Part shown: positions 44,729-54,549 of the stretch, piece after piece | How positions within the stretch are numbered: position 1 is the stretch's first letter | How the letters are laid out: every line of letters starts with the position of its first letter | Assembly: GCF_013282625.1 (NCBI RefSeq) | Contig: NZ_CP054020.1 | Span: forward strand, 2,356,001-2,420,000 | Source: Thiomicrorhabdus xiamenensis | GTDB taxonomy: Bacteria > Pseudomonadota > Gammaproteobacteria > Thiomicrospirales > Thiomicrospiraceae | Length of the DNA stretch: 64,000 nucleotides | Direction: 5' to 3' | Made by a program: the position numbers and the translations under genes | The notes under the pieces: generated by a model | What the model was told of the DNA's origin: nothing | The model's input: the letters and a program-made list of their open reading frames with translations, nothing else | Database searches by the model: none

Positions 44729-46054
44729 ATGACTATGAACAAACGCTTTCCTAAACTACTTGTCGCGCTAAGCAGCGCTCTTGCCCTCAACAGTTTTGCA
44801 ACTTCCGCGCAGGCAATTGAGCTGGTACCAACGGTTGAAGACGCAATTCTGCACAGCCCTGAATTCAGACAGCAAGTCAAAGAAAAACAAGGGGTTGAAG
44901 CTGACTTAAGAGGCGCTGAAGGCGGCTGGTTGCCATCTGTAGACCTGGGTGCAGGTATCGGTAAGGAAAAACTGGAGATCGAAGGCCAGGAAGAAACCGA
45001 TCTAGATCGCAGAGAAGCTTCCATCAGCCTGACCCAAAACCTATTTGAAGGTTTCGGTACGCAAAATGAAATCAAACGTCAGGAAGCGCGTTTAGAGTCC
45101 TCTAAATTCGCAACCAAAGCGGCGGCGAACAAAGTTGCTCTAGATATGGTTTCCGCTTATATGAACCTGTTGAAAGAACAGCAGCTTCTTAACCTGGCCG
45201 AAGAAAACAAACTGACACACGAACGTATTCTGGATCAGATCGTTCAACGCAGTCAGGCCGGTGTCGGAAACCAGGTTGAAGTCGATCAGGCAAAAGCTCG
45301 TCTAGCCCTGGCAAACGCTAACGTTACCGCAGCGAAAAATAACTATCAGGATGTACTGACTCGTTTCCACCGAGTTCTTGGCCGTTTCCCTGACAGTGAC
45401 TTGATCAAGCCAAACATGGACATCACGATTCCAAACACACTGGAAGAAGCAATTAACACCGCCCTAATGCAGCACCCTACTCTGCGTTCGGCCAATGCTG
45501 ATATCACCAGTGCACGCGCTCAGTATGCTACGGCACAAAAGCTTTACTATCCTCGCGTAGATGTTGAAGTCATGCAGACGTTTGACGAAAACATCAACGG
45601 TATCGAAGGCAAGTACGAAGACTTCCAGGCCATGCTGCGCCTTCGTTACAACCTGTTTAACGGTGGTAAAGACCAGGCAGTTGTCGACCGCGCGGCGGCT
45701 GATATCTACCAGTCTGCAGAAGTACGCAACAACACTCGCCGTGAAGCGATCGAAAACCTTCGCTATGCATGGGAAGCGACAAACTTCCTAGGCGAGCAGC
45801 TAATCTTCCAACAGCAGCAAATCGACTCCACTTTGGAAACCTTGAAAGGTTACCGCCAGCAATTCAGCCTGGGTCGCCGTTCATTGCTTGACCTATTGAA
45901 CACTGAAGACGAATACATTCGCGCTAAAATTGCGCTTGTTACCAGTGAAAACGATTACATGATCGCAAAATACCGCGTTCTGAACGGTATGGGTTCATTG
46001 GTTGAAGCCTTAGGCATTCAGTTGAACTACGAGAAAGCTCCTGAACAGAAATAA
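44729..46054 (+). CDS. TolC-family outer-membrane channel of the type I system (LapE-like)
   Basis: 441 residues from ATG 44729 (ATG 44735 is an alternative). Signal peptide ends NSFATSAQA. The mature protein shows the TolC double repeat of long helices: LVPTVEDAILHSPEFRQQ and ISLTQNLFEGFGTQNEI, then TLEEAINTALMQHPTLRSA and RLRYNLFNGGKDQAVVDR. The beta strands ending LFEGF/LFNGG are diagnostic. It forms the outer-membrane tunnel for the exporter encoded 2 kb upstream. The terminator at 46075 ends the locus. Confidence 0.93.
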   Translation: MTMNKRFPKLLVALSSALALNSFATSAQAIELVPTVEDAILHSPEFRQQVKEKQGVEADLRGAEGGWLPSVDLGAGIGKEKLEIEGQEETDLDRREASISLTQNLFEGFGTQNEIKRQEARLESSKFATKAAANKVALDMVSAYMNLLKEQQLLNLAEENKLTHERILDQIVQRSQAGVGNQVEVDQAKARLALANANVTAAKNNYQDVLTRFHRVLGRFPDSDLIKPNMDITIPNTLEEAINTALMQHPTLRSANADITSARAQYATAQKLYYPRVDVEVMQTFDENINGIEGKYEDFQAMLRLRYNLFNGGKDQAVVDRAAADIYQSAEVRNNTRREAIENLRYAWEATNFLGEQLIFQQQQIDSTLETLKGYRQQFSLGRRSLLDLLNTEDEYIRAKIALVTSENDYMIAKYRVLNGMGSLVEALGIQLNYEKAPEQK

Positions 46055-46074
46055 TCCCTTTCTGTCAGGACAAT

Positions 46075-46102
46075 AAAAAAGCCCTCATATGAGGGCTTTT
46101 TT
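46075..46102 (+). terminator. Terminator after the TolC-family gene
   Basis: AAAAAAGCCCTCATATGAGGGCTTTTTT, a perfect palindrome with T tail. It sits between convergent genes and is usable in both directions. Confidence 0.93.
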
Positions 46103-46180
46103 ATTTGTCGGCTCTGCTTGATGATTCAACCACTAAATCAGTCAATGACTGACTCAGTGTATAAAAGCAGTGGCAGTAGC

Positions 46181-47287
46181 CTATAACGAACGCGCTTTCA
46201 GGAAAGCCCCTTCGGATACAGCCGTCCATTGAGAAACCTGTTCCTTAAAGGCTTTCTGCGACGCCCAGACTTTCTCTGACAGCGGATCCGCCTTGGCTTC
46301 TTCCTCAATCACCTGTTCGGAAATTTTCTTCAACTCAATAAGCACTTCATCCGGGAAGTGGCGCAGTTCAACTTTATGCTTGTTGATAAGCGTCTGCAAT
46401 GCCTGCTGGTTACGAGCCGTATATTCAGCCAGCATATCGGCATTCGCCACCTTAAGCGCATTGCGCACGATACTCTGAAGATCCTCAGGCAATTCGTTAA
46501 ATGCTTTCTCGTTGATCATGCACTCCATAGTGGTCCCCGGCTCATGCCAACCTGGAGTGTAGTAGTATTTCGCCACTTTATAGAGCCCGAACGCCAAATC
46601 ATTGTATGGCCCGACCCACTCGGTCGCATCCAAGGCACCGGATTGCAATGATGGGAAAAGCTCTCCACCCGGCAAAGTCACCGGAATTCCGCCGGCCCGT
46701 TTCAAAACTTCGCCGCCCAGTCCCGGCATACGCATTTTCAGACCTTTCAGATCATCCAGGGAATTGATTTCTTTGTTAAACCATCCGCCCATCTGTGTAC
46801 CGGAGTTACCACCCGGATTCGGAATCAGACCGAAAGGCTTATAAGCCTCTTCCCAAAGCTCCATACCTCCGCCGTAGTAAAGCCAGGCGTTCATTTCCTG
46901 AGCCGTCAAACCGAAAGGAACCGACGAAAAGAAAGCCGCCGATGGGATTTTTCCTTTCCAATAGTAAGCGCCGGCGTGGCCCAACTGTGCATTCCCCTGG
47001 GAAACCGCATCGAAAACCTCAAAGGCACCGACCAGCTCTCCGGCTCCATAAACTTTAACCTTGATTCGGCCACCGGACATCTCATTAATCAACTTCGCAA
47101 TATTATTTGCGCCCGTTCCCAATCCCGGAAAGTTTTTCGGCCAAGTGGTAACCATTTTCCACTCGTAGGTTTTCTGTGGCTGCATCGCCTGCGCAGCCTG
47201 AGTATTGTCTTCACCGGAACCACAAGCCGTTAACGCCGTGGCAGCAGTTGCGCCCGCCACAGCTCCTAAAAACTCTCTACGTTTCAT
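46181..47287 (-). CDS. TRAP transporter solute-binding protein, DctP family
   Basis: 368 residues from ATG 47287 (GGTAGAG upstream). Signal MKRREFLGAVAGATAATALTACGSG is a twin-arginine type (RREFLG) with a possible lipobox LTAC. The mature part has WKMVTTWPKNFPG, GALDATEWVGPYNDLAFGLY and WHEPGTTMECMINEKAF, typical of periplasmic TRAP binding proteins of the subtype close to keto-acid/sialic-like binding (TakP-type). The membrane components are not in this window. Ligand unknown. An upstream in-frame ATG at 47335 is unlikely as it precedes the RR motif. Confidence 0.9.
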   Translation of the reverse strand: MKRREFLGAVAGATAATALTACGSGEDNTQAAQAMQPQKTYEWKMVTTWPKNFPGLGTGANNIAKLINEMSGGRIKVKVYGAGELVGAFEVFDAVSQGNAQLGHAGAYYWKGKIPSAAFFSSVPFGLTAQEMNAWLYYGGGMELWEEAYKPFGLIPNPGGNSGTQMGGWFNKEINSLDDLKGLKMRMPGLGGEVLKRAGGIPVTLPGGELFPSLQSGALDATEWVGPYNDLAFGLYKVAKYYYTPGWHEPGTTMECMINEKAFNELPEDLQSIVRNALKVANADMLAEYTARNQQALQTLINKHKVELRHFPDEVLIELKKISEQVIEEEAKADPLSEKVWASQKAFKEQVSQWTAVSEGAFLKARSL

Positions 47288-47443
47288 GTGTTTCTCTACC
47301 TTTTTATCAAAAATCAACCGTGCCATTTTAAGCAAAAAAATAAGGTGAAATAAGTTTTTTGGCTTTGTTACTACCAGCCCATTAGCGTAGTTGTTCGAAA
47401 GACATATAATAACCTTACTTTTAAAAATGGATTGGGCATCACT

Positions 47444-50137
47444 ATGAAACTGCTCCCAAAACTGATCATCAGCTTCCTTCTTATCGGTTTAATCCCTCTG
47501 TTTATTTTCGCCTCTCTGGCTATCCATAAAGCCGATCAGGGGTTACACACTCTCGCAGTCCAACAATTGGAATCGGTGCGCGATAACAAGAAAGCTTCAG
47601 TCCAAAGATATTTCGAAACGGTACGCCGTGAGGTGCTGACCCTTGCCGATACGCAGGTTATCCTCCAAGCAATGTTTTATCTGCCACCCCAGGTCAAAAG
47701 CTATCAGGCACTGTCCGATACCCTCTCCGACAACGACAAGCAAGCTATTCGCGAGAAACTGAGCGCCAAACTTGCTTCGGAAGCAGACAGCGATGCCGCC
47801 AAAACCTGGCTTAGAAAAGCGGTTACTCAGCTTGACGACATTGCCCTATTGATGCAGAGCGACTATATCGCCGGCAACGAAAACCCGAAAGATCAACGCT
47901 GGAAACTGCTTAAAGGGACCAGCAAATCCGCCTACCACGCCATTCACGCTTCAATGCAGCCGGTGGTGCACAAATTCATTACGAACAGCCATTTCAACGA
48001 CCTCTATCTGCTTGATAAAGATTCTGCACGCGTTCTCTATTCCGTCAGCAAACAGGGCGACTTCGGGATTGATCTGCAACAACCGAACTGGCAAGGTTCC
48101 GCACTGGCTCAGGCCTGGCAAAAAGCCCGCAATCTGACCGAAGGTCAAACCGCTTTTATCGATTTCAGCCAATACGCCCCTGCTGGCAAAACGCCGGTCG
48201 CATTCATGGTTGCTCCGGTCGTATTTGAAGGAAAAAAAATCGGCCTGCTTGCCGTTGAGTTTACCTATGAGGAACTCAATGCCATTATGAGCGACCGCTC
48301 GGGAATGGGCAGTAGCGGCGACAGCTTCATTATCGGCAGCGACGGCCTGATGCGCACCGATGCCAGCCTCGACCCAAAACACAGCGTACTCTATGCCTTT
48401 ACCCATCGTAACGAGACTGGCGCCCATCATACCTTTAAGACGGCTTTGCAAGGCGACAGCGGCGTACAAACCGGCAGCAGCTTTCAAGGCACCGAAGTCA
48501 TCAGTGCCTACACGCCACTGAAAATTGAAGAAACTGAGTGGGTACTGGTAACAGAGATGTCGCAGGAAGAAGCTTTTGCCAGCTCGGAAGCGCTACAAAA
48601 ATCGACCTGGTGGATGGTTATAGTTGGCTTGTTGCTTATCAGCACGGCGGCCTATCTGATTGCCCGCAGTATCTCGCGTCCGGTGCAGGATTTGGTCGAA
48701 ACCATGAAAAACATCCAGCAAAGCGGTGATTTCAGCCAACGGCACCCGGTATCCGGCAAGGATGAAATCGCCGAAGCGGCTCAAGCACTCAATCATCTAA
48801 TGCAGAGTCTGGATATGGCCTTTAAGGAAATCCGTCTTGTGATGCACTCCATCAGTCAGGGTCAATTCAATCTACGGGTCAACAGCGATCTACATGGCGA
48901 TTTGTCCGATCTCAAGGAGGATATCAATCTCTCTGCGCAAAGCGTGGAAACGACCATGCAGGCCCTATCGGAAGTTATGCTCGGTATCGCCGAGGGCGAT
49001 TTCTCGGTACGTTTGGATCAAAACGTCAAAGGAGAACTTAAACAGCAGGTTGATAACGCGATGCAGCAGATGGATGTTGCCGTGAATACAATTTCCGAAG
49101 CGATGGAATTCGCAGCAAAAGGTGAATTTTCGCATCGAGTAACCGGTGATTTAAAAGGCGATATGGTCAAGTTAAAACATTCGGTCAACGCCTCACTGGA
49201 AGAAATTGAAAAAGCGATCGATGAGATTACCTTGTCGGCCAAAGCCATGTCGGAAGGCGATCTTACCCGTCTGGTCGAAGGCAAATACGACGGTGAGCTG
49301 CTGGAGCTGCAAACGGCGCTGAATCACTCTATCGACCACCTGTCCGAAATGGTCGCAACCATCCGCAACGCCTCCGACGAAGTCACCCGCGGTGCAGACC
49401 AAATCTCTCACGGCAGCATGGACCTGAATGAACGCACGCAAAATCAGGCCGCCGCACTGGAACAGACCGCTTCTTCGATGGAACAGATGACCTCTTCGGT
49501 ACGCAGCAACTCGGACAGTGCGCAACAGGCTTATCAACTGGCCGAGAAAGCTCAAGACAAAACCCAACAAGGGGTTTTGATCATGAACCAGACTATTGAA
49601 GCGATGCACGGTATCGAAAGCGCCAGCGAACAGATCAGTAATATTATCGGCCTGATCGACAGCATCTCTTTCCAGACCAACCTTCTGGCGTTAAATGCCG
49701 CGGTTGAAGCCGCTCGAGCCGGTGAAGCCGGGCGCGGTTTTGCGGTCGTTGCCGGAGAAGTCCGCAATCTGGCAGGTAACTCGGCCGATGCCGCCAACCA
49801 GATCAAACAACTAATCGACAATACTGTAGAGCAGATTCACAAAGGGACCGAACTTGCCGGACAATCCAGTGAAGCCTTACAGGAGATCCGCTCGGCCATT
49901 CACGAGGTCAACGAGCTGATTGCCAGAATCAACCAATCCAGTTCGGAACAAGCAACAGGCATCACTCAAGTCAATCAGGCGATCAGTAATATCGACCAGA
50001 CGACTCAGCAAAACGCCCATCTTGTAGAATCGCTCTCGGAATTTTCCGGCGACGTCGACCGCCAATCCAAAGCCTTGCAGCAGACGGTTTCCGGATTTGC
50101 CATCAATCTAAACCGTCGCTTGCCGAACAAGTCGTAA
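47444..50137 (+). CDS. Methyl-accepting chemotaxis protein with large periplasmic sensor and tandem HAMP region
   Basis: 897 residues. TM1 (~8-27), a large periplasmic sensor (~30-385, probably dCache-like), TM2 (~388-408: [21 protein letters not shown]), then HAMP ([17 protein letters not shown]) and further HAMP-like helical repeats to ~640 ([45 protein letters not shown]). The signalling domain (~650-890) contains the conserved tip [21 protein letters not shown]. It senses a periplasmic ligand and signals to CheA. No C-terminal CheR tether is seen. Start ATG 47444 rather than TTG 47432. The repeated GDFS/GEFS/GDLT units look like three or four stacked HAMP domains. Confidence 0.9.
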   Translation: MKLLPKLIISFLLIGLIPLFIFASLAIHKADQGLHTLAVQQLESVRDNKKASVQRYFETVRREVLTLADTQVILQAMFYLPPQVKSYQALSDTLSDNDKQAIREKLSAKLASEADSDAAKTWLRKAVTQLDDIALLMQSDYIAGNENPKDQRWKLLKGTSKSAYHAIHASMQPVVHKFITNSHFNDLYLLDKDSARVLYSVSKQGDFGIDLQQPNWQGSALAQAWQKARNLTEGQTAFIDFSQYAPAGKTPVAFMVAPVVFEGKKIGLLAVEFTYEELNAIMSDRSGMGSSGDSFIIGSDGLMRTDASLDPKHSVLYAFTHRNETGAHHTFKTALQGDSGVQTGSSFQGTEVISAYTPLKIEETEWVLVTEMSQEEAFASSEALQKSTWWMVIVGLLLISTAAYLIARSISRPVQDLVETMKNIQQSGDFSQRHPVSGKDEIAEAAQALNHLMQSLDMAFKEIRLVMHSISQGQFNLRVNSDLHGDLSDLKEDINLSAQSVETTMQALSEVMLGIAEGDFSVRLDQNVKGELKQQVDNAMQQMDVAVNTISEAMEFAAKGEFSHRVTGDLKGDMVKLKHSVNASLEEIEKAIDEITLSAKAMSEGDLTRLVEGKYDGELLELQTALNHSIDHLSEMVATIRNASDEVTRGADQISHGSMDLNERTQNQAAALEQTASSMEQMTSSVRSNSDSAQQAYQLAEKAQDKTQQGVLIMNQTIEAMHGIESASEQISNIIGLIDSISFQTNLLALNAAVEAARAGEAGRGFAVVAGEVRNLAGNSADAANQIKQLIDNTVEQIHKGTELAGQSSEALQEIRSAIHEVNELIARINQSSSEQATGITQVNQAISNIDQTTQQNAHLVESLSEFSGDVDRQSKALQQTVSGFAINLNRRLPNKS

Positions 50138-50156
50138 AGGAAGCCACAGCACAAAT

Positions 50157-50196
50157 AAAAAAACGCACACCAGACTCATCCGGAGTGCGTTTTCTC
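50157..50196. terminator. Bidirectional terminator between chemoreceptor and cbpA-like genes
   Basis: AAAACGCAC...GTGCGTTTT with loop ACCAGACTCATCCGGA and A/T runs on each side. It sits between convergent genes. Confidence 0.8.
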
Positions 50197-50217
50197 TCTA
50201 ACAGAAGCGCGTAACAA

Positions 50218-51147
50218 TTACACGGTCTGCACACCCTCTTCTCGAGGATTGAATGGCATAATTTCAGCCATTTGCTCATACAATGCCTTAGCCTGCTCTG
50301 AATCGGCCGGTGGCGTATGAATTTGGATCACTACGTACTGGTTTCCCGGCTCTTTACCTAACCCGCGACCTTTCAGGCGCATTTTCGCACCCGATTGTGT
50401 GCCCGCTGCAATCGACATCTTGACCTTTCCTTTCAGGGTCGGAATTTCCACCTTGGCACCCAAAGCGGCTTCCCATGGCGTAACCGGAAGCTCAACGATC
50501 ACATCCTTGCCGTCCACTTTAAAATTCGGGTGCTTCTGCAGATTGATTTCAATAATCACATCACCGCGTGGACCGCCATTCACGCCCTGAAATCCTTTTT
50601 CCTTAACGCGAATCTTCTGGTCCTGCAGGACTCCAGCCGGAATACGCACCTTAATCGGCTTCGTATCATAGGAATGACTGCGCGAGCTGGAGACGCCGGT
50701 TTCGACATTGATTACGCGCTCACAACCTTCAATGGCCTCCTCCAGACTGACCATAACTTTGGCAACCTGATCTTCCCCCTTACGTGGGCGCGCTTGACGC
50801 TGACCGCCAAAACCGCCTGCGCCACCGAAACCACCAGCACCGCCACCAAACATATCGCCAAAGATATCCCCGAAGTCAGCGCCGCCGAATCCACCTGCGC
50901 CACCGAAACCGCCACCAAAGCCTCCTGCACCGGCCTGCTGATAATTCGAACCGAACTGGTCATACATATTACGTTTTTCCGGATCGCTCAGGGTTTCATA
51001 AGCTTCGGAAAGTTCTTTAAACTTGGCTTCATCCCCGGTCTTCTTATCCGGATGATATTTAGCCGCCAGCTTACGATAGGCTTTTTTGATTTCCGCATCA
51101 CTGGCCGCTCGCGACACACCTAAAATCTGGTAATAATCCTTGCTCAT
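50218..51147 (-). CDS. cbpA: DnaJ-type co-chaperone, CbpA-like
   Basis: 309 residues. J domain at 1-70 with the HPD tripeptide ([15 protein letters not shown]), Gly/Phe-rich region ~75-125 (repeated [12 protein letters not shown]), then the two C-terminal peptide-binding domains (~130-300, [20 protein letters not shown]). The zinc-finger Cys region of DnaJ is absent, so this is the CbpA class. It stimulates DnaK ATPase activity and binds curved DNA in E. coli; here only the chaperone role is safe. It is a single gene. No cbpM follows within 50 kb upstream on this strand. Confidence 0.9.
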   Translation of the reverse strand: MSKDYYQILGVSRAASDAEIKKAYRKLAAKYHPDKKTGDEAKFKELSEAYETLSDPEKRNMYDQFGSNYQQAGAGGFGGGFGGAGGFGGADFGDIFGDMFGGGAGGFGGAGGFGGQRQARPRKGEDQVAKVMVSLEEAIEGCERVINVETGVSSSRSHSYDTKPIKVRIPAGVLQDQKIRVKEKGFQGVNGGPRGDVIIEINLQKHPNFKVDGKDVIVELPVTPWEAALGAKVEIPTLKGKVKMSIAAGTQSGAKMRLKGRGLGKEPGNQYVVIQIHTPPADSEQAKALYEQMAEIMPFNPREEGVQTV

Positions 51148-51324
51148 TCAAGCTCCTTAACGAATTCTTTTTCTGCCCGCATATATAAGGACTCTCTAAA
51201 CAAATTTCAAGGATTCTTGTTCTACTGGCATCAATATTGCGTTAACAATCATAAAGCGTTCACAAAATGTCAGTAAAATTCAATCCAATTTGCCTAAGAT
51301 CCACTTCTTTTTCAGGAGGCGTTT

Positions 51325-51510
51325 ATGTCAAACCCCAATTATATCCTGATTGCCAAAGGCCGTAAGCACCTGACCTTTAAAGCAACCCACTCCAATTACC
51401 ACTATCTTGAGGAAATCGGAGCCTTAATCTTGAAACAACCCAAAAGCAGCTACCTGCGATATGATATTTTCGAAACAGAAAACGCAACACTTGCACTAAC
51501 TTCAGCGTAG
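51325..51510 (+). CDS. Small protein of 61 residues, unknown
   Basis: Starts MSNPNYILIAKGRKHLTFKA and ends TLALTSA. A strong AGGAGG ribosome site lies seven bases before the ATG, and a terminator begins 25 bases after the stop, so it looks expressed. It has no membrane helix or signal. The pattern (basic N-half, hydrophobic patches ILIAK, EIGALILK) could be a small regulator or structural protein, but no family was recognised. It lies convergent to the TonB receptor with cbpA-like divergent. Confidence 0.65.
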   Translation: MSNPNYILIAKGRKHLTFKATHSNYHYLEEIGALILKQPKSSYLRYDIFETENATLALTSA

Positions 51511-51534
51511 TACGCCTCTTTTTTGGGCAAAAAA

Positions 51535-51564
51535 AAACCCCGGAGCGAAATCGCGCCGGGGTTT
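51535..51564. terminator. Bidirectional terminator between the 61-residue gene and the TonB receptor gene
   Basis: AAACCCCGG-AGCGAAATCGCG-CCGGGGTTT with A run upstream. The loop itself has a smaller GCG/CGC stem. Confidence 0.88.
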
Positions 51565-51587
51565 CAAAACAAATCTACAAGACTTTT

Positions 51588-53771
51588 TTAGAAATCCACG
51601 CGCAGATTCAATTTGAAGTTCCGTCCTTGCGCCAAAGTATAACCTTTATAGGTATCCAGGAAATCGACATAGGACTTGTCAAACAGATTCTCGACAGCCA
51701 GATTCATATACAGTTTCTGATTCTGCGAGCCTTTAATCATCGCCGAGTAACGCAGATTCCAAAGTGCATAAGCCTCGGTTGAAGCGCGACCGATCGACAT
51801 ATTGTCGAACTGAGAGAAAGGCTCATAAGCACCGGCCGAGTCTTTATCCGCCACCAGTTTGGTTTCCACGGTCCACTTCTGACGGGTAAAGCCGTTCCAA
51901 TCCGCCGGCAAATAACTGTTTTGAATCAGCATATTATGCGCCGGAATCAGAGGCAGATCACGCGAATTATCTTCGTCGCGCCCCTCAATCCACTCCAAAG
52001 CCAAAGACGACTGCCACTGCTTGTTCCAGCGGTGATCAATGTTGAATTCAAAACCGCGAATAACCGCATCCGTCTGCTGCGCCTGCATTTCAGGCAAAGC
52101 TCCGCCCGAATCACAGGCGACAATTTCACCTTCATTTGGCGAACCTTCGGATCCGCGACACAGCCCTGTATTGGCCAGATAAATATAATTATCGACCCAG
52201 TTCTGATAAGCGGTCGCCACCATACGGGTAGATCCGTTGTCCCAGCGCAAAGACAGATCGGTGTTCAACGCCGTCTCTTCTTCAAGCTCCGGATTTCCGA
52301 TCTGATACGCCTGAACACCGCCGTGCTCACCACCGGCATAGAGTTCGAAAATGCTCGGGGCACGGAAACCGCGGGCAATATTCCCAGCCAGGCTCCAGCT
52401 GTCATTCAGGCGATAGGTGGTACCGAGCGACCCGGACCAAACTGCGAAATCGCGTTCATTATTGGACTCGTCAAAAATACCCGCTTCTTCGGTAAAGTGT
52501 TCATTATTACCGTCTACCGGCGCATATACATGATGCCAGTCATAACGCGCTCCGACCTGCACCAGCCAGCGATCATAATCCGCCTCTTCAAACAGATACA
52601 CCGCCTGTTTGCTGACATCGGCGCTTGGCGTCAGATGCCCGGACAACAGACGCTGCTCTTTTTCGCTGAACTCAACCCCGATCTCCCCCTCGAAATCACC
52701 GAATGCAGGGTGTTCTGCAGCCATTTTCCAGTCGTGGCGTTTCACTTCCAGATTTAGATAATGGTCTTCGCCTTCATCCTGCGCCATGGTTTCATATGGC
52801 AAATCGTGCGCCGCTTCACGTTTGTTCAGCGTATACACCCAGGAAGGCTTCAAAATCCAGTCGCCGGAAAAAATTTCCGCGCTCAACTGGGTTTCCTGAT
52901 TACTCAACTTCTGTCCGGTCGGCAATGCCTCAAATTCGCTATTCGGCCCGTCCGCTTCAATTCCCAAATAGTTCTGTTTCGACTGCCAAATCTGGTGGCG
53001 CAAAGTGACTTGACCCCAATCCTGACGCCAACCTAAACCGATATTCGCTGCCCGATTTTCAAAATTGGTATAGGGAACCGTACCGACAAACAAGGGACGA
53101 TCATCCGCCGGAGAGGCCGGAGTTGGACTGACGGCGGTATCCGCATTCGGAACCTTGAAATCGTCTGCTTTGCGGATGCTCGCACCGGCGCTGATAGCGA
53201 AATTACGCGAGCCGGCACCGACCTTAGTACCGAAATGCATCTCATCATTATTGCTATTAAGTTCAAAATCCACTTCGCCGTGCTGTTCCTGCTCAAACGG
53301 CAGCGGATCGGATAATACATTGACCACGCCCCCCAAGGCTTCCGAACCGTACAGAACACTCTGCGGCCCGCGGATCACCTCAATACGTCCGGCAAGGTAA
53401 GGATCGACATTCGGCAAATGACGTGTTCCATAAGCCTGATAATCTGTGCTGCTCCCGTTCGATAAAACTTTTACACGCTCGCCGGTCATGCCGCGAATCA
53501 CAGGCTTGCCGGATTGTGGGCCGGCCGACAGGTTGTTCACTCCGGGCGTCTGCGACAGCATTTCACCTAAAGAGCCGCTTTGCAAAGCGCGTTTAGCCTC
53601 TTCATCCACCGCATCAATTTGCGACGGCACTTCAAAAGCTTCATGCTCGTGAATCGGTGACGCCGATACGGTAATGTTTTCCAGTACGGTGCCGCTTGTC
53701 TGATCTGCATAAGCAGACAAAGGTATACCACCGGCCATCGCAATAGCCAGCGTTAATCGATTTAATCTCAT
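51588..53771 (-). CDS. TonB-dependent receptor, ZnuD-like
   Basis: 727 residues. Signal peptide 1-22 (IAMAGGIPLSAYA), TonB box ITVSASP, plug with KPVIRGMTGERVKVL and GRIEVIRGPQSVLYGSEALGGVVNVL, then a barrel ending in LNLRVDF. SPIHEHEAFEVPSQ at the start of the plug and several His-rich loops resemble the zinc receptor ZnuD family. ASRPVIRG/GPxSVLYG-like blocks are shared with both zinc and heme receptors; the zinc reading rests on the His motifs and the His/Cys-containing gene upstream. It should import a metal or metal complex at the outer membrane with TonB. It lies 92 bases behind the small membrane protein gene and likely shares its transcript. Confidence 0.85.
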   Translation of the reverse strand: MRLNRLTLAIAMAGGIPLSAYADQTSGTVLENITVSASPIHEHEAFEVPSQIDAVDEEAKRALQSGSLGEMLSQTPGVNNLSAGPQSGKPVIRGMTGERVKVLSNGSSTDYQAYGTRHLPNVDPYLAGRIEVIRGPQSVLYGSEALGGVVNVLSDPLPFEQEQHGEVDFELNSNNDEMHFGTKVGAGSRNFAISAGASIRKADDFKVPNADTAVSPTPASPADDRPLFVGTVPYTNFENRAANIGLGWRQDWGQVTLRHQIWQSKQNYLGIEADGPNSEFEALPTGQKLSNQETQLSAEIFSGDWILKPSWVYTLNKREAAHDLPYETMAQDEGEDHYLNLEVKRHDWKMAAEHPAFGDFEGEIGVEFSEKEQRLLSGHLTPSADVSKQAVYLFEEADYDRWLVQVGARYDWHHVYAPVDGNNEHFTEEAGIFDESNNERDFAVWSGSLGTTYRLNDSWSLAGNIARGFRAPSIFELYAGGEHGGVQAYQIGNPELEEETALNTDLSLRWDNGSTRMVATAYQNWVDNYIYLANTGLCRGSEGSPNEGEIVACDSGGALPEMQAQQTDAVIRGFEFNIDHRWNKQWQSSLALEWIEGRDEDNSRDLPLIPAHNMLIQNSYLPADWNGFTRQKWTVETKLVADKDSAGAYEPFSQFDNMSIGRASTEAYALWNLRYSAMIKGSQNQKLYMNLAVENLFDKSYVDFLDTYKGYTLAQGRNFKLNLRVDF

Positions 53772-53863
53772 CTCTCTTTTCCTGAATCAGTTAATTTGTA
53801 CGCAATCCTCCCTGAACGTTACTGCCTCGAATGCAGACGAACGGGTTCATTACGTATGAAGGA

Positions 53864-54190
53864 TTACGGATTCAGGCTTGGTGGCGCGCGGACGGAATAG
53901 GAGGCATAAGCCCTAATTTGAACGACAAACGAATAGAGTGTCGGAAGATACTCCGGCGTGGAAAAACCGGGAGCCAAAAAACTGAAAAAAGCACTGTGAA
54001 CTCGCGGCTCGGAAGCCTGATCAAAGGCATCACAGTACGCAGAGTGTTCATGGAAAGGGTGAACCTCGGCGTGAATGACCGCCGCCGTCTGCGCCAATAC
54101 AAATAGCAACAAAATCCATTTCCAGAAGCGGAATGGATTTAAGAAAAATCGCGATTGCAGCGTTGGCGAAGCGGCTTGAGAGAGTTCCAT
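53864..54190 (-). CDS. Small membrane protein with His/Cys cluster, upstream of the ZnuD-like receptor
   Basis: 108 residues from ATG 54190. One hydrophobic segment (FWKWILLLFVLAQTAAVIHA, ~21-40) is followed by EVHPFHEHSAYCDAFDQA, a cluster of three His and one Cys that could bind metal. Such short proteins often precede zinc-type TonB receptors in gammaproteobacteria; this is from memory. The upstream in-frame start at 54286 adds a basic, unlikely N-terminus. It is the first gene of a two-gene minus-strand unit with the receptor. Zur-site searching was not possible by eye. Confidence 0.65.
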   Translation of the reverse strand: MELSQAASPTLQSRFFLNPFRFWKWILLLFVLAQTAAVIHAEVHPFHEHSAYCDAFDQASEPRVHSAFFSFLAPGFSTPEYLPTLYSFVVQIRAYASYSVRAPPSLNP

Positions 54191-54549
54191 TCTTTGGATT
54201 ATAAAGGAATTTTGGTTAAAAGCAGTCCTGTAATTCGCAGAAAGCGCCTTTCCCTGCCTACAGAAATTTATCCTCCGAGCATTCATCTATAAAAAAAACT
54301 AATTATCCAAGAAAAATTTTAAAAACGATTTCACTTCCTGAATATAGATAAAAGCGTTCTTAGCCTTTACCATGCCTCAGTAAGCAAATTTTACTAGTCA
54401 GAAATACCACCCTTTATTTTTAATGGGAAATCCGGAATTTCGCTTCCGGAGCTTTCTTGCCGGCAAGTTTGCGAACCTGAATCGATACGCGATTTAGAAA
54501 ATATATCAATAACTTATTAACAATAATTACAGACGAAGGATAATAAACC
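54191..54549. other. Divergent intergenic region with inverted repeats
   Basis: Separates the metal-receptor unit from the low-complexity gene. Two repeats are visible: TCCGGA-ATTTCGCT-TCCGGA (54431-54450) and the perfect 12-base palindrome CTTGCCGGCAAG (54456-54467). They are possible operator or mRNA leader structures. No small gene was seen. Confidence 0.5.
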
